Virus record (IMG/VR): IMGVR_UViG_3300030103_002588
Location: 1 to 31,718 of that record
Length of the DNA stretch: 31,718 nt
Direction: 5' to 3' (one strand)
Origin: a virus
Both the position numbers and the translations under genes were made by a program. The notes beneath the pieces were generated by a model. The model did not search any database. It worked only from the letters and a program-made list of their open reading frames with translations, and was not told the origin of the DNA. Shown here one piece after another: positions 1 through 10,000 of this stretch. The stretch's first letter is position 1; each line of letters opens with the position of its first letter.

Positions 1-964
1 GGCAGGAGCCATAGGAAGTGGTATAGGTTCTTTGTTGCAAGGCGGAGGTACAGATGAGGCCCTTGAAGCCGCTTTCTTAGGAGGCCTTGGTGGAGCTATA
101 GGTGGGCAAATGGGTGGAGCAGGTAGTGATGCTGTAAAGATGGGAAGCGCTGATTTAGCTGCAAAAACCGCTCCAAAATTTTCTAGTGATTTAACTATGG
201 CTGCAGGACCAAAAACATTTGCGGATCAAATGGCAGCTAATCAAGCATTAAGTAGCTCATTAAGCTCTTCTATGAGTGCGCAAGCACCATCTTTTCTTAG
301 TCAATTAGGAACACCAACAGCTATTGGTACGGGTTTAGGCGCATCCTTTGCTGCTCCTCCTCCTATGAAGAAAGTAGAAGATGATTTTGTTGCGCCAAGA
401 GGCAAGCCTATATCTGGTGATGTAAGAGCAATGCCTGATGATTATGATCCGGGTAAAGATCCAGAGTTTGATTTTGGATTTCAAAGAAACTTCCAAGAGG
501 GCGGTCTAGTAGCTTTAGGCAACGAAATGGAAGGCGAAGGTCAAATGAATGACAAAGAGCTTATCAGTGCGGCTGTAGAGGCCATTAAAGGCACATCTGA
601 GAACCCAGAGGTAATATTAGGTCAGTTCTTAGCAAAGTTTGGTGAAGATGCGTTAAGAGATCTAGTTGATAAAGTACAGTCTGGTCAGTTTGATGAAAAC
701 ACTGGTGAGGGTGACGGTATGGTAAAAGGCATGGGTGATGGCATGGATGATATGATACCTGCATCTTTAGAAGGAGAGCAAGATGTATTACTTAGTGATG
801 GCGAGTTTGTTGTACCTGCTGATGTCGTTAGTGGCTTAGGCAATGGATCATCAGATGCTGGAGCAGATAAGTTAGAAAATATGATGGATAGAGTAAGAGA
901 GCTAAGAACTGGAGGTAAGATGCAGCCACCAGATATACCTGATGAGATGATGTTGCCTGCATGA
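1..964 (+). CDS. Virion-associated protein, 5' end cut by window
   Basis: The frame is open from base 2 to a TGA at 962-964, so this is the C-terminal 320 residues or so of a longer gene. A TTG at 32 is in frame, but nothing marks it as a start. The visible N-terminal part is a glycine-rich hydrophobic segment (GLGGAIGGQMGG type) of the kind that lines up with membranes. The middle is low complexity, and the C-terminus carries LSDGEFVVPADVVSGLGNGS followed by a KLENMMDRVRELRTG helix. I know that block as a recurrent ending of phage structural or ejection proteins with no assigned function. The stop overlaps the next start (ATGA), so the genes are translationally coupled. A virion or ejection role is inferred from the neighbours. 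Confidence 0.75.
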   Translation, partial: AGAIGSGIGSLLQGGGTDEALEAAFLGGLGGAIGGQMGGAGSDAVKMGSADLAAKTAPKFSSDLTMAAGPKTFADQMAANQALSSSLSSSMSAQAPSFLSQLGTPTAIGTGLGASFAAPPPMKKVEDDFVAPRGKPISGDVRAMPDDYDPGKDPEFDFGFQRNFQEGGLVALGNEMEGEGQMNDKELISAAVEAIKGTSENPEVILGQFLAKFGEDALRDLVDKVQSGQFDENTGEGDGMVKGMGDGMDDMIPASLEGEQDVLLSDGEFVVPADVVSGLGNGSSDAGADKLENMMDRVRELRTGGKMQPPDIPDEMMLPA

Positions 965-1389
965 TTTGCACAGCAGTGCCTCGTGAGGCAATAGACATAG
1001 TATGGCCTGATGTAATTAATATGCTCAATAAGGCTGTAGAGACAAGTGAGGGTAAGTATCACATAAATGATATTTACGAAGATTTAACAAAAGGTTTTTA
1101 TAATCTTTGGTTAATTATAGATGATAAAGGTGAAGATAAGGTAGTAGCAGCTTTGACAACTAGATTAATAAAATATCCTAATAGAAGTGCCATGGCAATG
1201 GATTGGGTTGGCGGTAAAAGAATGGCAGAGTGGTTACCTATTGCTATGGAAAAACTATCTAGCTTTGCAAAAGACTGTGGATGCAGTCATTTAGAAGGTT
1301 ATGGCAGGAAAGCGTGGATAAAGGTATTAAAAAGATATAATTGGAAACCAGAGTATATAGCTTATCGTATGGAGATAGACAATGGGTAA
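961..1389 (+). CDS. Small GNAT-like phage protein of the virion operon
   Basis: 142 residues. The pattern of a mid-protein strand, then MAEWLPIAMEKLSSFAKD, then GCSHLEGYGRKAWIKVLKRY and a final strand looks like the reduced acetyltransferase (GNAT) fold seen in small phage proteins. T7 gp13, a virion morphogenesis protein in the same relative position ahead of the ejection proteins, is a positional parallel. I see no convincing acetyl-CoA loop, so enzymatic activity is doubtful. The start ATG overlaps the previous stop by four bases, and its 3' end overlaps the next gene by eight bases. The likely role is assembly of the internal virion complex. This is family resemblance by eye, not proven. 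Confidence 0.55.
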   Translation: MICTAVPREAIDIVWPDVINMLNKAVETSEGKYHINDIYEDLTKGFYNLWLIIDDKGEDKVVAALTTRLIKYPNRSAMAMDWVGGKRMAEWLPIAMEKLSSFAKDCGCSHLEGYGRKAWIKVLKRYNWKPEYIAYRMEIDNG

Positions 1390-2314
1390 AGGTAGGTCAA
1401 GACCACAACCAACAGAACAAACTGTAGTACAAAGTAATTTACCTAAATACTTTGAACCATATGCAGTTGATATGATTCAAAGAGCTGAAGCTGAGAGTAA
1501 AAGAGCTTATACGCCATTTGAAGGACAAAGATTAGCAGATGAATCAGCGGATTTAGGCACATCACGAGAAAGAGTTAGAGATATAGCTGATGCAGGTATT
1601 GCCGGATTACCAACAGCAATGACAGGTGTTCAGGCTGGTATGGGAAGAGCAGCGCAAGGTTTAGGTTTTCAAGCACAACAATTTGATAGTGATGCAGCAC
1701 AGCAGTATATGTCACCATATATGCAGAACGTAGTAGATGTGCAAAAAGCACAGGCCATTCTAGACGCTCAAAGAGCTGCAGCTGGAAGAGGTGCGCAGGC
1801 AGTACAAGCCGGAGCTTTTGGTGGTAGCAGGTCTGCAGTGCAGGACGCATTAGCTGGAGAGGCTTTATCTAGACAATTAGGTGAAATACAATCTACAGGA
1901 CAGCAAAGAGCTTTTGAATCTGCGCAACAACAGTTTGAAAGAGACAGACAAGCTAGAGAACAAGCAGAAAGATTAGGTATTAGTGCTGGTGAAAGTCTAA
2001 CACAGCAGTCCACACAATTAGCGCAGTTAGGTGATCTTGCTAGAAAAGGCGATATACAAGCAGCAGAATTGCTAGAAAAGATAGGTAAAGATCAACAAGC
2101 AAGACAACAAGCTGGGTTAGATTTAGCCTATGAAGATTTTGTAAGACAAAGAGACTTTCCAAGAGAGAGTTTAACATTCTTATCATCAATATTGCGTGGT
2201 GTTCCTGTGCAGCCATCAACTGAAACTGTTAAATTTCAACAGTATAATCCTATCCAAGAAGCATTAGGTACAGGTATAGCAGGTCTTGGATTATATAGAG
2301 GGTTAACAAGATAA
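1382..2314 (+). CDS. Putative internal virion / ejection protein (gp14-like position)
   Basis: 310 residues, rich in Ala and Gln. An N-terminal stretch (PKYFEPYAVDMIQRAEAESK) is followed by long helices. A conserved-looking hinge at about residues 135-155 (GAQAVQAGAFGGSRSAV) occurs in many phage virion proteins. A Gln-rich coiled-coil segment (about 165-250) and a short glycine-rich C-terminus (IQEALGTGIAGLGLYRGL) follow. The composition suits a protein that unfolds, passes the portal and reassembles as part of a DNA ejection channel. The ATG has a GGAG Shine-Dalgarno seven bases upstream. The stop overlaps the next start as TAATG. I see no enzymatic motif. The assignment rests on position between a GNAT-like gene and a transglycosylase gene, plus composition. 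Confidence 0.55.
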   Translation: MGKGRSRPQPTEQTVVQSNLPKYFEPYAVDMIQRAEAESKRAYTPFEGQRLADESADLGTSRERVRDIADAGIAGLPTAMTGVQAGMGRAAQGLGFQAQQFDSDAAQQYMSPYMQNVVDVQKAQAILDAQRAAAGRGAQAVQAGAFGGSRSAVQDALAGEALSRQLGEIQSTGQQRAFESAQQQFERDRQAREQAERLGISAGESLTQQSTQLAQLGDLARKGDIQAAELLEKIGKDQQARQQAGLDLAYEDFVRQRDFPRESLTFLSSILRGVPVQPSTETVKFQQYNPIQEALGTGIAGLGLYRGLTR

Positions 2315-4092
2315 TGAATATATTACAATTACAAGATGATTTAAAAAACTTTTCAGAAGAGCAGTTAGTTAATGAAATGAGGAGGCCATCAGGAACGGCA
2401 CCACAATATCTTGTATTGTCTGAAATGAATAGAAGACAAAGAGTTAAGTCTGACTATCAAGCAGCACAAGCATCGGACCTTTCAACAGTGGCCGAGGAAG
2501 CGGTGGCTAGCGCAGGAGTTCCTGCATCTGGTATAATGGGTATGGCTCAGGCTATGGCTCCTAAAAGTGAAAGTTCACTTTCAGCTCCTAAACCACCTGC
2601 TATGATGATGCGTGAGGGCGGTGTTGTAAATGCACAACAAGGTACATACTTTCCATCAACTCCTGAGTTATACGGTATATATGGTCAAGAATCTGGTTTT
2701 GGCAAGAATTTAATGGGTAGCTCAGGAGAGGTGGGTCCGTTTCAAGTTATGCCAACTACAGCGTTAATGCCGGGATACGGTATGTTGCAGTTATTTCCTG
2801 AGATATCAGCGCAAATAGGCAAAGGCAAAAAGTATGAAACAGCAGAGCAAGCCTATGCTGATAACAAAGAAAAGATAGATAGTGTTCTTATGAGTGGCGA
2901 AAAGACAGAGCCATTTGTAAAAAGTTATTTAGATACAGCCCAGAAAAATCTAGGAGGAGATAGGAATTTAGCTTTATTGGCCTATAATCAAGGAATAGGC
3001 GGAACAAAAGGATTTAAAGGTAATCCTTTAGATACTGATTATGTATCTGGTGTAAAAAGTAACATACCTATGTATGACGAAAGAGCTATAAAGCCAAATC
3101 TCTTGACTCAAATGATGACATCTACAGGAGAAGCCTCAACTCAAGATGATAAAGGTGAAGATAAAAGTCTTTTAGAAAAAATATTTACAACAAAAATACC
3201 GGGATCTGAATATATTGACCCAATAGGACCTTTATATAGATTTGGGAGAGACAAAATGGGTCCTGCTATTACAGAGTTTTATGACAATTATATCAAGGGC
3301 GCAAGCCAAGGTGGTAAAGAAAAAAATATTTTAAGAGCTATAGAGGGTCCTGCATTAAAGAAATATTTAGATGAGCAAGAAAAATTAGAGTTAGGCGCTA
3401 TGTTAGAGAGTGATATAGATTATAGTGAGCCTAAGTCATTTCTTGATACTATAAAACAAGCTGCATCTAGCTCAGACAACGAAACGCAGAGACAAAAAGA
3501 GATAAGAGAAGCAAATATTAAATCAGGTGAAATTGACAAACTTCCTGATGCAGGAATAGTTGCTGCAGGCATAGGACCAGAAATAAAAAAACCACCAGCA
3601 GGATCAGGAGAGGAAGATCAAAAGAAAACTCTTACATTAGATGAACAGTTAGTTGCTATGCAACAAGATCTTGCAAAAAGCAGAGAGCAAGACAAGTATT
3701 TAGCCTTGGCACAGGCAGGGTTGGCTATTATGGCATCAGATAAACCAACACTGGGACAGGCAATAGGAGAGGGCGCTGGTGTAGGATTACAAGCTTACAG
3801 AGATGCGCAAGAGAGATATCAAGAAGGCGTTATAGATTTATTAAATGCAAGAGCTAAACTGGCTAAAAATAAAACTACATTTTCAAGAAAAGATGCTTTA
3901 GCGGCAATAAACTCTTATAATACACAAATAACAAAACTACTTTCTGATCGAGAAGGTGTATTTAATGAAGAAGACAAAGAAAAAATTAATCAAAAAATAA
4001 GAAATCTAGAGTTTCAAAAATCACAATTATTACCCTTTGCTGGTATAATTGGAAGAGAAACCACAACAAAAGCAGAATATATGGGTGCATAA
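2314..4092 (+). CDS. Virion protein with lytic transglycosylase (SLT) domain
   Basis: 592 residues. Residues about 115-255 form a soluble-lytic-transglycosylase-like domain. The catalytic Glu is probably E126 in GIYGQESGFG, followed by GEVGPFQVMPTTA (about 138-150) and LALLAYNQGIGG (about 219-230), which are the usual ESG, GxxQ and AYN motifs. The enzyme would cleave peptidoglycan glycan strands, opening the wall locally during DNA injection. The C-terminal third (about 445-592) is helical, with a DKYLALAQAGLAIMASDKP block typical of phage ejection proteins. In T7 the transglycosylase sits on gp16; here it sits on the gene before the giant protein. TAATG overlaps at both ends place it in one operon. 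Domain call good, virion location inferred. Confidence 0.8.
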   Translation: MNILQLQDDLKNFSEEQLVNEMRRPSGTAPQYLVLSEMNRRQRVKSDYQAAQASDLSTVAEEAVASAGVPASGIMGMAQAMAPKSESSLSAPKPPAMMMREGGVVNAQQGTYFPSTPELYGIYGQESGFGKNLMGSSGEVGPFQVMPTTALMPGYGMLQLFPEISAQIGKGKKYETAEQAYADNKEKIDSVLMSGEKTEPFVKSYLDTAQKNLGGDRNLALLAYNQGIGGTKGFKGNPLDTDYVSGVKSNIPMYDERAIKPNLLTQMMTSTGEASTQDDKGEDKSLLEKIFTTKIPGSEYIDPIGPLYRFGRDKMGPAITEFYDNYIKGASQGGKEKNILRAIEGPALKKYLDEQEKLELGAMLESDIDYSEPKSFLDTIKQAASSSDNETQRQKEIREANIKSGEIDKLPDAGIVAAGIGPEIKKPPAGSGEEDQKKTLTLDEQLVAMQQDLAKSREQDKYLALAQAGLAIMASDKPTLGQAIGEGAGVGLQAYRDAQERYQEGVIDLLNARAKLAKNKTTFSRKDALAAINSYNTQITKLLSDREGVFNEEDKEKINQKIRNLEFQKSQLLPFAGIIGRETTTKAEYMGA

Positions 4093-7000
4093 TGGGTTTA
4101 TATAGAACTATAAGCCAACTTGACGGTCTAGAATATAATTTTGAAATAGACGGAGACAACCCAAGTGAAGAAGAATTACTTGCTATACAAAAGTATATAG
4201 CAAATCGGGGTCAAGATAATATAAACAAAGAAGTTCCTGATGATGGTAATTTATTTACAAAAGGTGTATCAAGAGGAATAGACCAACTGCAAAGAGCATA
4301 TGGTGATGCCCTTGTTGGAGTTGGTAAAGGTTTTGGTATAGAGGGTCTTGTAAATTATGGGCAAGAAGTATCAGAGGAAAATACTAGACAATTAGAAGAA
4401 CAAGCAAAGGATGCACGAAGATTAGATAGTATCAATAATCTTTCTACATTTGGTGATTATGCAGCATCGACATTTGGTGAGCAGTTACCAAATTTAGCCC
4501 CATCGGTTATAGGCGGTGTTGTTGGCTCTATTTTTGGTCCTGCTGGTACAATTGGCGGTATTAAAGTAGGAACATTGATAGGTGCAGGTCTTGCTAATTT
4601 ACCATATTTTTACGGCACTTTTGTTCCATCCGCTACAGATCCAGTTACAGGAGATGTTAATCAATTAAAAGCACTTACATATGCAGCTCCATCTGCTGCT
4701 TTAGATACATTAGGTGATTTATTGGTTACCGCAGGATTTGCAGGTAAATTATTGTCAGGCGGAGGTTTGTTTACTAGGGCAGGAAAAGGCGCAGGTAAGG
4801 GTGTTATAGCCGAGGTCCCGACTGAAATAGGTCAAGAAATATTACAAAGACATGCTGAAGGCAAACCTCTTTGGAATCAAGAAGCATTAGACACATATAT
4901 AGAAGTCGCTGCTGCCGCAGGTCTTGTTGGTGGTACAGTTAGTTCTGTTGGTAATATTGTAGGTGGTGATAAAGACAAACAACCTGACAAAATTAGTCAA
5001 TTAGATAGTGACGATAGAATAATGGCACAGCAAGTTCAGACTATGAACACAAATGCTGTTAATTTTATTAATCAACAAAAAGATATAGAGAGTTTTAAAA
5101 GCACAGACGGCAAGTTTGTAACTCTCTCACAACTCCCAGATCATATTCAAGATGAAATCAAAGACAAAAGACTGCAAAGCATAAGTTTTGGAGATATAGC
5201 TTCCGGTGCGCTTGCTCAACAAGATGTGGATAATAAAGTTAATAAAGAAATACTTACACAAGATGAGCTTGATGTTGCTATAGATAGAACTAACGATTTA
5301 GAAGCTGACACAAAAGATTTAGATTACAATAAAGTAAAAGATGCTGTTAAAAAAGAGGGGCAGTTTACACAGGCCATAGCTAAGAAGGCACTAAAAACTA
5401 AAAGTAAAAAGCCAATACCTCAATCCAAGATAAATGGCATTAGAGATAAGCTATTACAAAACAATGTTATAAAGAAAGACAAAGCTAAGTTAGTTGCCAC
5501 TTTATCTGAAGAGCAAGATATTAGGATTAAATCAGAGCAACTTAAAGCAAGAGTTAAGTCCATTATGAAAGATATGGATAAACTACAAAAAGAAAAGAAA
5601 AAGTTAGGTGCTATAGGTGATTTATCCATAGATCAGGTTAATAGACTAGATGAGATTAATGGAGAGATAGATGATCTAAGCAAGAAATACAGCGACACAT
5701 CTAAGGCAGCGACTAATTTAGCAAGTAGATCAGACAGAAAACTGGGTAAAAATGTAATTCGTCTAGGTCAAATAATACCACCACTAGAAGCAAAGAGCGC
5801 ATTTGACAATGCAAACTTCAAAACAGATGAGTACAAAGCAAAACAAAATGCAGTACAAAAATCATTGAAGGCATCTTTAGCTGCTATTGGATTAGGTAAT
5901 ATTAAGTTAGATTTTAAACCTATACTTACACCTAGAGGACAGCGGCCAGAAGAAGCGATAGCAGAAGGGACTGTAACGGAGGGTGTGTACTCTAATAAAA
6001 CTATAGCTTTAGCTATGGAAATATATGACCCAAGCCTTACAGAAACAGAGTTACAGCAAAGATTAGGCTCTGTAATGAATCATGAAATAATACATGCTTT
6101 GTTTGAGTTAGGCGTATTTACACAGCAAGAACAGAATATTTTAGTAAATGCAGCCAAAAATAGAAAATATGTACAGATTATTAATGGTGAAAAGGTAGAA
6201 AGAAAATACACATATCTAGATAGAGCTAATAGAATGTATCAGACTAAGTCTGATGGCTCTAAATACACAGCAGAAGAGCAGGCAGAAGAAGCTATAGCTG
6301 AGTTGTACAGAGACTTTGCTGATGGCAAAATTGTGTTAGGTGGTAAGCCTAAGACATTATTTGGTAGAATAATAAACTTTTTTAAGACATTATTTCAATC
6401 ACACAAAGAAGCAGGATTTAATAAAGCTGGTGATTTATTTAGAGATATCGGTAGCACAAACTTTCAAAGAAGAGTATCTGAGGCAGAGAAAAAGAGTGCA
6501 TCACCAGATGCTTTACAAGACTCAATAGAAAGAGAAAGTAGATTGGTTGGACCAAGTATTATACCTGATAACGTTCTAGAGACAGCGCAGTTTATAAGAT
6601 CAAATAAACAAAACTCTACAGATCAAACAAAAATAATGAACAAGCTGTTTAAGAATAGACAGCTTGAAGAAGGCCAAATGGTTACAGTTAGACCTAATTT
6701 AAACGGCTTTGTGCAATTGGATGACGGTAGCATAGGGATGACGCAAACAGTACACCCTGCTAAATCATACGGCACTGCTTTGGGATACGATAGCGTTGTT
6801 GCCATAAAAGATAGTGAGCTTATGGTGTCACCTCAGAAAAGGGCTGACATATACAAAGGTGTAACAAGAACTGGCGTTAAGCAAGACAAAGTCCCTATGG
6901 CTGGTGGTTATGGAGGAATAACGAATGTATCCAGACAAGAGATAGAAGATATTGTTTCTAACCCTGATAACATCTTGTCTTTTAACCCGGGTAGCGAAGC

Positions 7001-10000
7001 CAGAGGTATAAATGGAACTCATTTATTTACAGATAAAAATGGATATGCAGTTAAATCTATAAAAGGTATAGCAGTTCATCTTGGTAGCAAGGTTTTTGTA
7101 AAAGGGAACGTTAACTTCTACACAGAGGATAATGCACCTAAGCCTGTGGATAACTTGCCCTCAGATGTAAAATATGTACCTTTTGAGACAGAAGTCTCAT
7201 TAATAGATAGAAAGAATCAGGAAAAGTTTAGTCAATTACGAGGTGAGATAAGAGCCAATATATCTGCAGCAACTGATAGCATAACTGGGTTAAGTGAACT
7301 GCAAAAGGCAGCAAACAAAGGTGATGAAGATGCTATGGTTGCGCTACAAGAAGTTGCAATAAACTCTGTTGATTATTTAACTCAAGCAATACCAAATGTA
7401 GAAGTAGAGTCCACCCCAGCCTATGGCTTGTACGGTAGTGATTTAGAGCCTGCCGTAGGATTGAAGATAACATTTGATGAAGGAAGAAAAGATCTAGCTT
7501 TATCTGCTCTTGAGAAATTTGCTCAAAACTTTAATCAAGAACAAATACATGTAAGACAAAGAGTGGCTGATAGGTTTGGAAGGTTTAATAATTTAGTTGG
7601 TTATCAGTTTGGTGATGGTAGTTACAACACACCTGTGGTTAATTTTAGATTAACAGAGTCCATACCAACAAAAGAGTTATCAAGTATAATAGATAAAACA
7701 GGATTGGCAGGTTTTACTGTCACTGATAAATCATTACAGGCTTATTATTTAGGAGACCCAAATGACAGAACAGCAATCAGAGACTTTAGAAAATCAGTTA
7801 GAGGAGCAAGAAAACTTCTTGGACCAAGAATTTCAAGCCTTGATACAAGAGTTGAAAGACTCTGGGCTTACGGTTCAGGATACGGGGCCACAAATTCCTA
7901 TGAACAAATTAGAGGCGACTTTCCACTCCCAGAGACCGACCAAGCAGACAAAACAGCAAACAGAATAGCTAATAGATTAGCGCAAAGACTAGTAGACCCA
8001 ACTGTACAGGCCAAGACTCTTACAGATAAACAGAAGAATCTACAGATGGAAATAGCAAAAGACTATGATGCTATGGGTATAAATAACTTAGACAACCCAA
8101 CTGTTAGAAGAGCATATACTGAATTAGCACAAGAAGTCACAGAGCAATACAATGCTATGCCTATAAAAGTAGAGATATATCAAGACGAAGGTGAGCCATA
8201 TACAGGCGCTAGAATGTCAGAGGCTATGAGAAAAGATATACTTGCCAATAACCATCTTTATATTTTTGGAACAGAAGCTGATACATTTGGGCCGGAAGGC
8301 GTGGTCTATGATAATCATCCCTTATTAGAGCCAACAAATATAGTAGATATAAATGGAAGACCTATGCTCGTTAATGATTTATTAAGAGCTGTCCACGATT
8401 ATTATGCTCATACGATGTCTACTGTTGGCTTTGGACCATTAGGAGAAGAGGCTGCATGGCGTAATCACATGATTATGACTAAAAGCCCTTACGCAAGATG
8501 GGCTTTGACATCAGAGACAAGGGGACAAAATAGTTGGGTTAATTTTAATGAAAGCGCTCTAGGTGTAGAGAAACTGTCAGATAGGCCGTTTGCAGAGCAA
8601 AAGGTTGATTTACTGCCTGTTAAATATCTTATTACTAATGACCCTGAGGTTGATGCTAGTCTTGGTGAATTAACAGATAGCAATTTTGATGCAGATCCTG
8701 AGAAATATTCTATAAAAGGCATAAAGCCTAGAGATTTAACAATATTAGATAGAATGGATGAGAATGGTCAATTTGAACAAAGGGCTAAAGTTGGCTCTGT
8801 AAAGATGACCGAGGCTGTAAAACAACTGCATGCAGAAAGAGGCAATATAACACTTGATATAAATAATGCAGAAGACAGAGAACTTGCTGAATTAGCTATG
8901 TTTGAAGAGCTAAAAGCTCAGGTAGATGCAGATGAATCAGCTATCGGTTGGTATGATGATAAGATTAAACTTGCAAAAGAGTTATATGCAATATCAATTC
9001 CTATAATTAAAACTGATAAGAACGCTGAAGCTGCATTTGAATTTGTACTAGCTATATCTTCTAACGGTGAGGCAGTAGTTGCGCAAAGCAATGCACTAAA
9101 AACACAAATGGAAAACTGGGAAAGAACTGGTGAACTATTATTAGAAAACCAAGGCAGTCAAGCATCCGCTATGGAAAAGTCTTTTTTAACATATAATATA
9201 TTAAAAAAAGAAAAAGGCATGACAGACTTGGAGATAAAGAAGTTCTTACAAGTTGTTAGATCAAAGAAAGAAATAGAAAACGATCCATTAATACAATCCT
9301 TAACAAGTCTCACTGGCGGTAAGGTTACATTTAAACAAGAGACAGCAGATGAAATGGTGCCAATGTCTTTTATATTTGGCAGTAAAATAGGTGCATTTTA
9401 CCAAAATATTATAGGTAATTATGAGTATTTGACTATGGATAGATGGTTTATGCGTTTTGTAAATAGAATATTTGGCGTACCATTTAGAACAATAGGAGAA
9501 ACAACTCTTGTAAAGAATAAACAAGATGCACTTAGAGAGTTTCAAAAGGCATTAGAGTCAGGCACAGAAGATGAAATTAGTAGAATTAAAGTTGCAACAG
9601 ATGAATTAGGCACAGATATAATTAATATATCTAATGTTGGAGAGCTTTCTACTTTAATAAATGGCAGATTTAATAAAGATATAGAGAGAATAAGAAGAAA
9701 GAAACTTGGAACAAAAGAATTTATAGATACATATAAAACAGAGTTTTTATCAAGAGCGCAAAGATTAGCTGAAAACTTAGAGACAAGATTACAAGAAACA
9801 CCAAAGACACCAACTAATAGAAAACAGTTTAGGGTTTTATATAATAGGGTTATTGATAGATATAACAGACAGACTAATAGACAAATAACTGTTGCTGATT
9901 CACAGGCCGTGTATTGGTACGGTGAAAAAAGATTATTTAAGAGCATCGGGGTAGCCCCGGGACAAGGCAGCGATAACGATTATGTAGACGCAGCAATAGC

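Noticed and set aside
9300-9946. Long minus-strand ORFs inside the giant gene, and similar ones elsewhere
   Set aside because: They are antisense shadows with Ser/Leu-rich composition, without ribosome sites or family resemblance.
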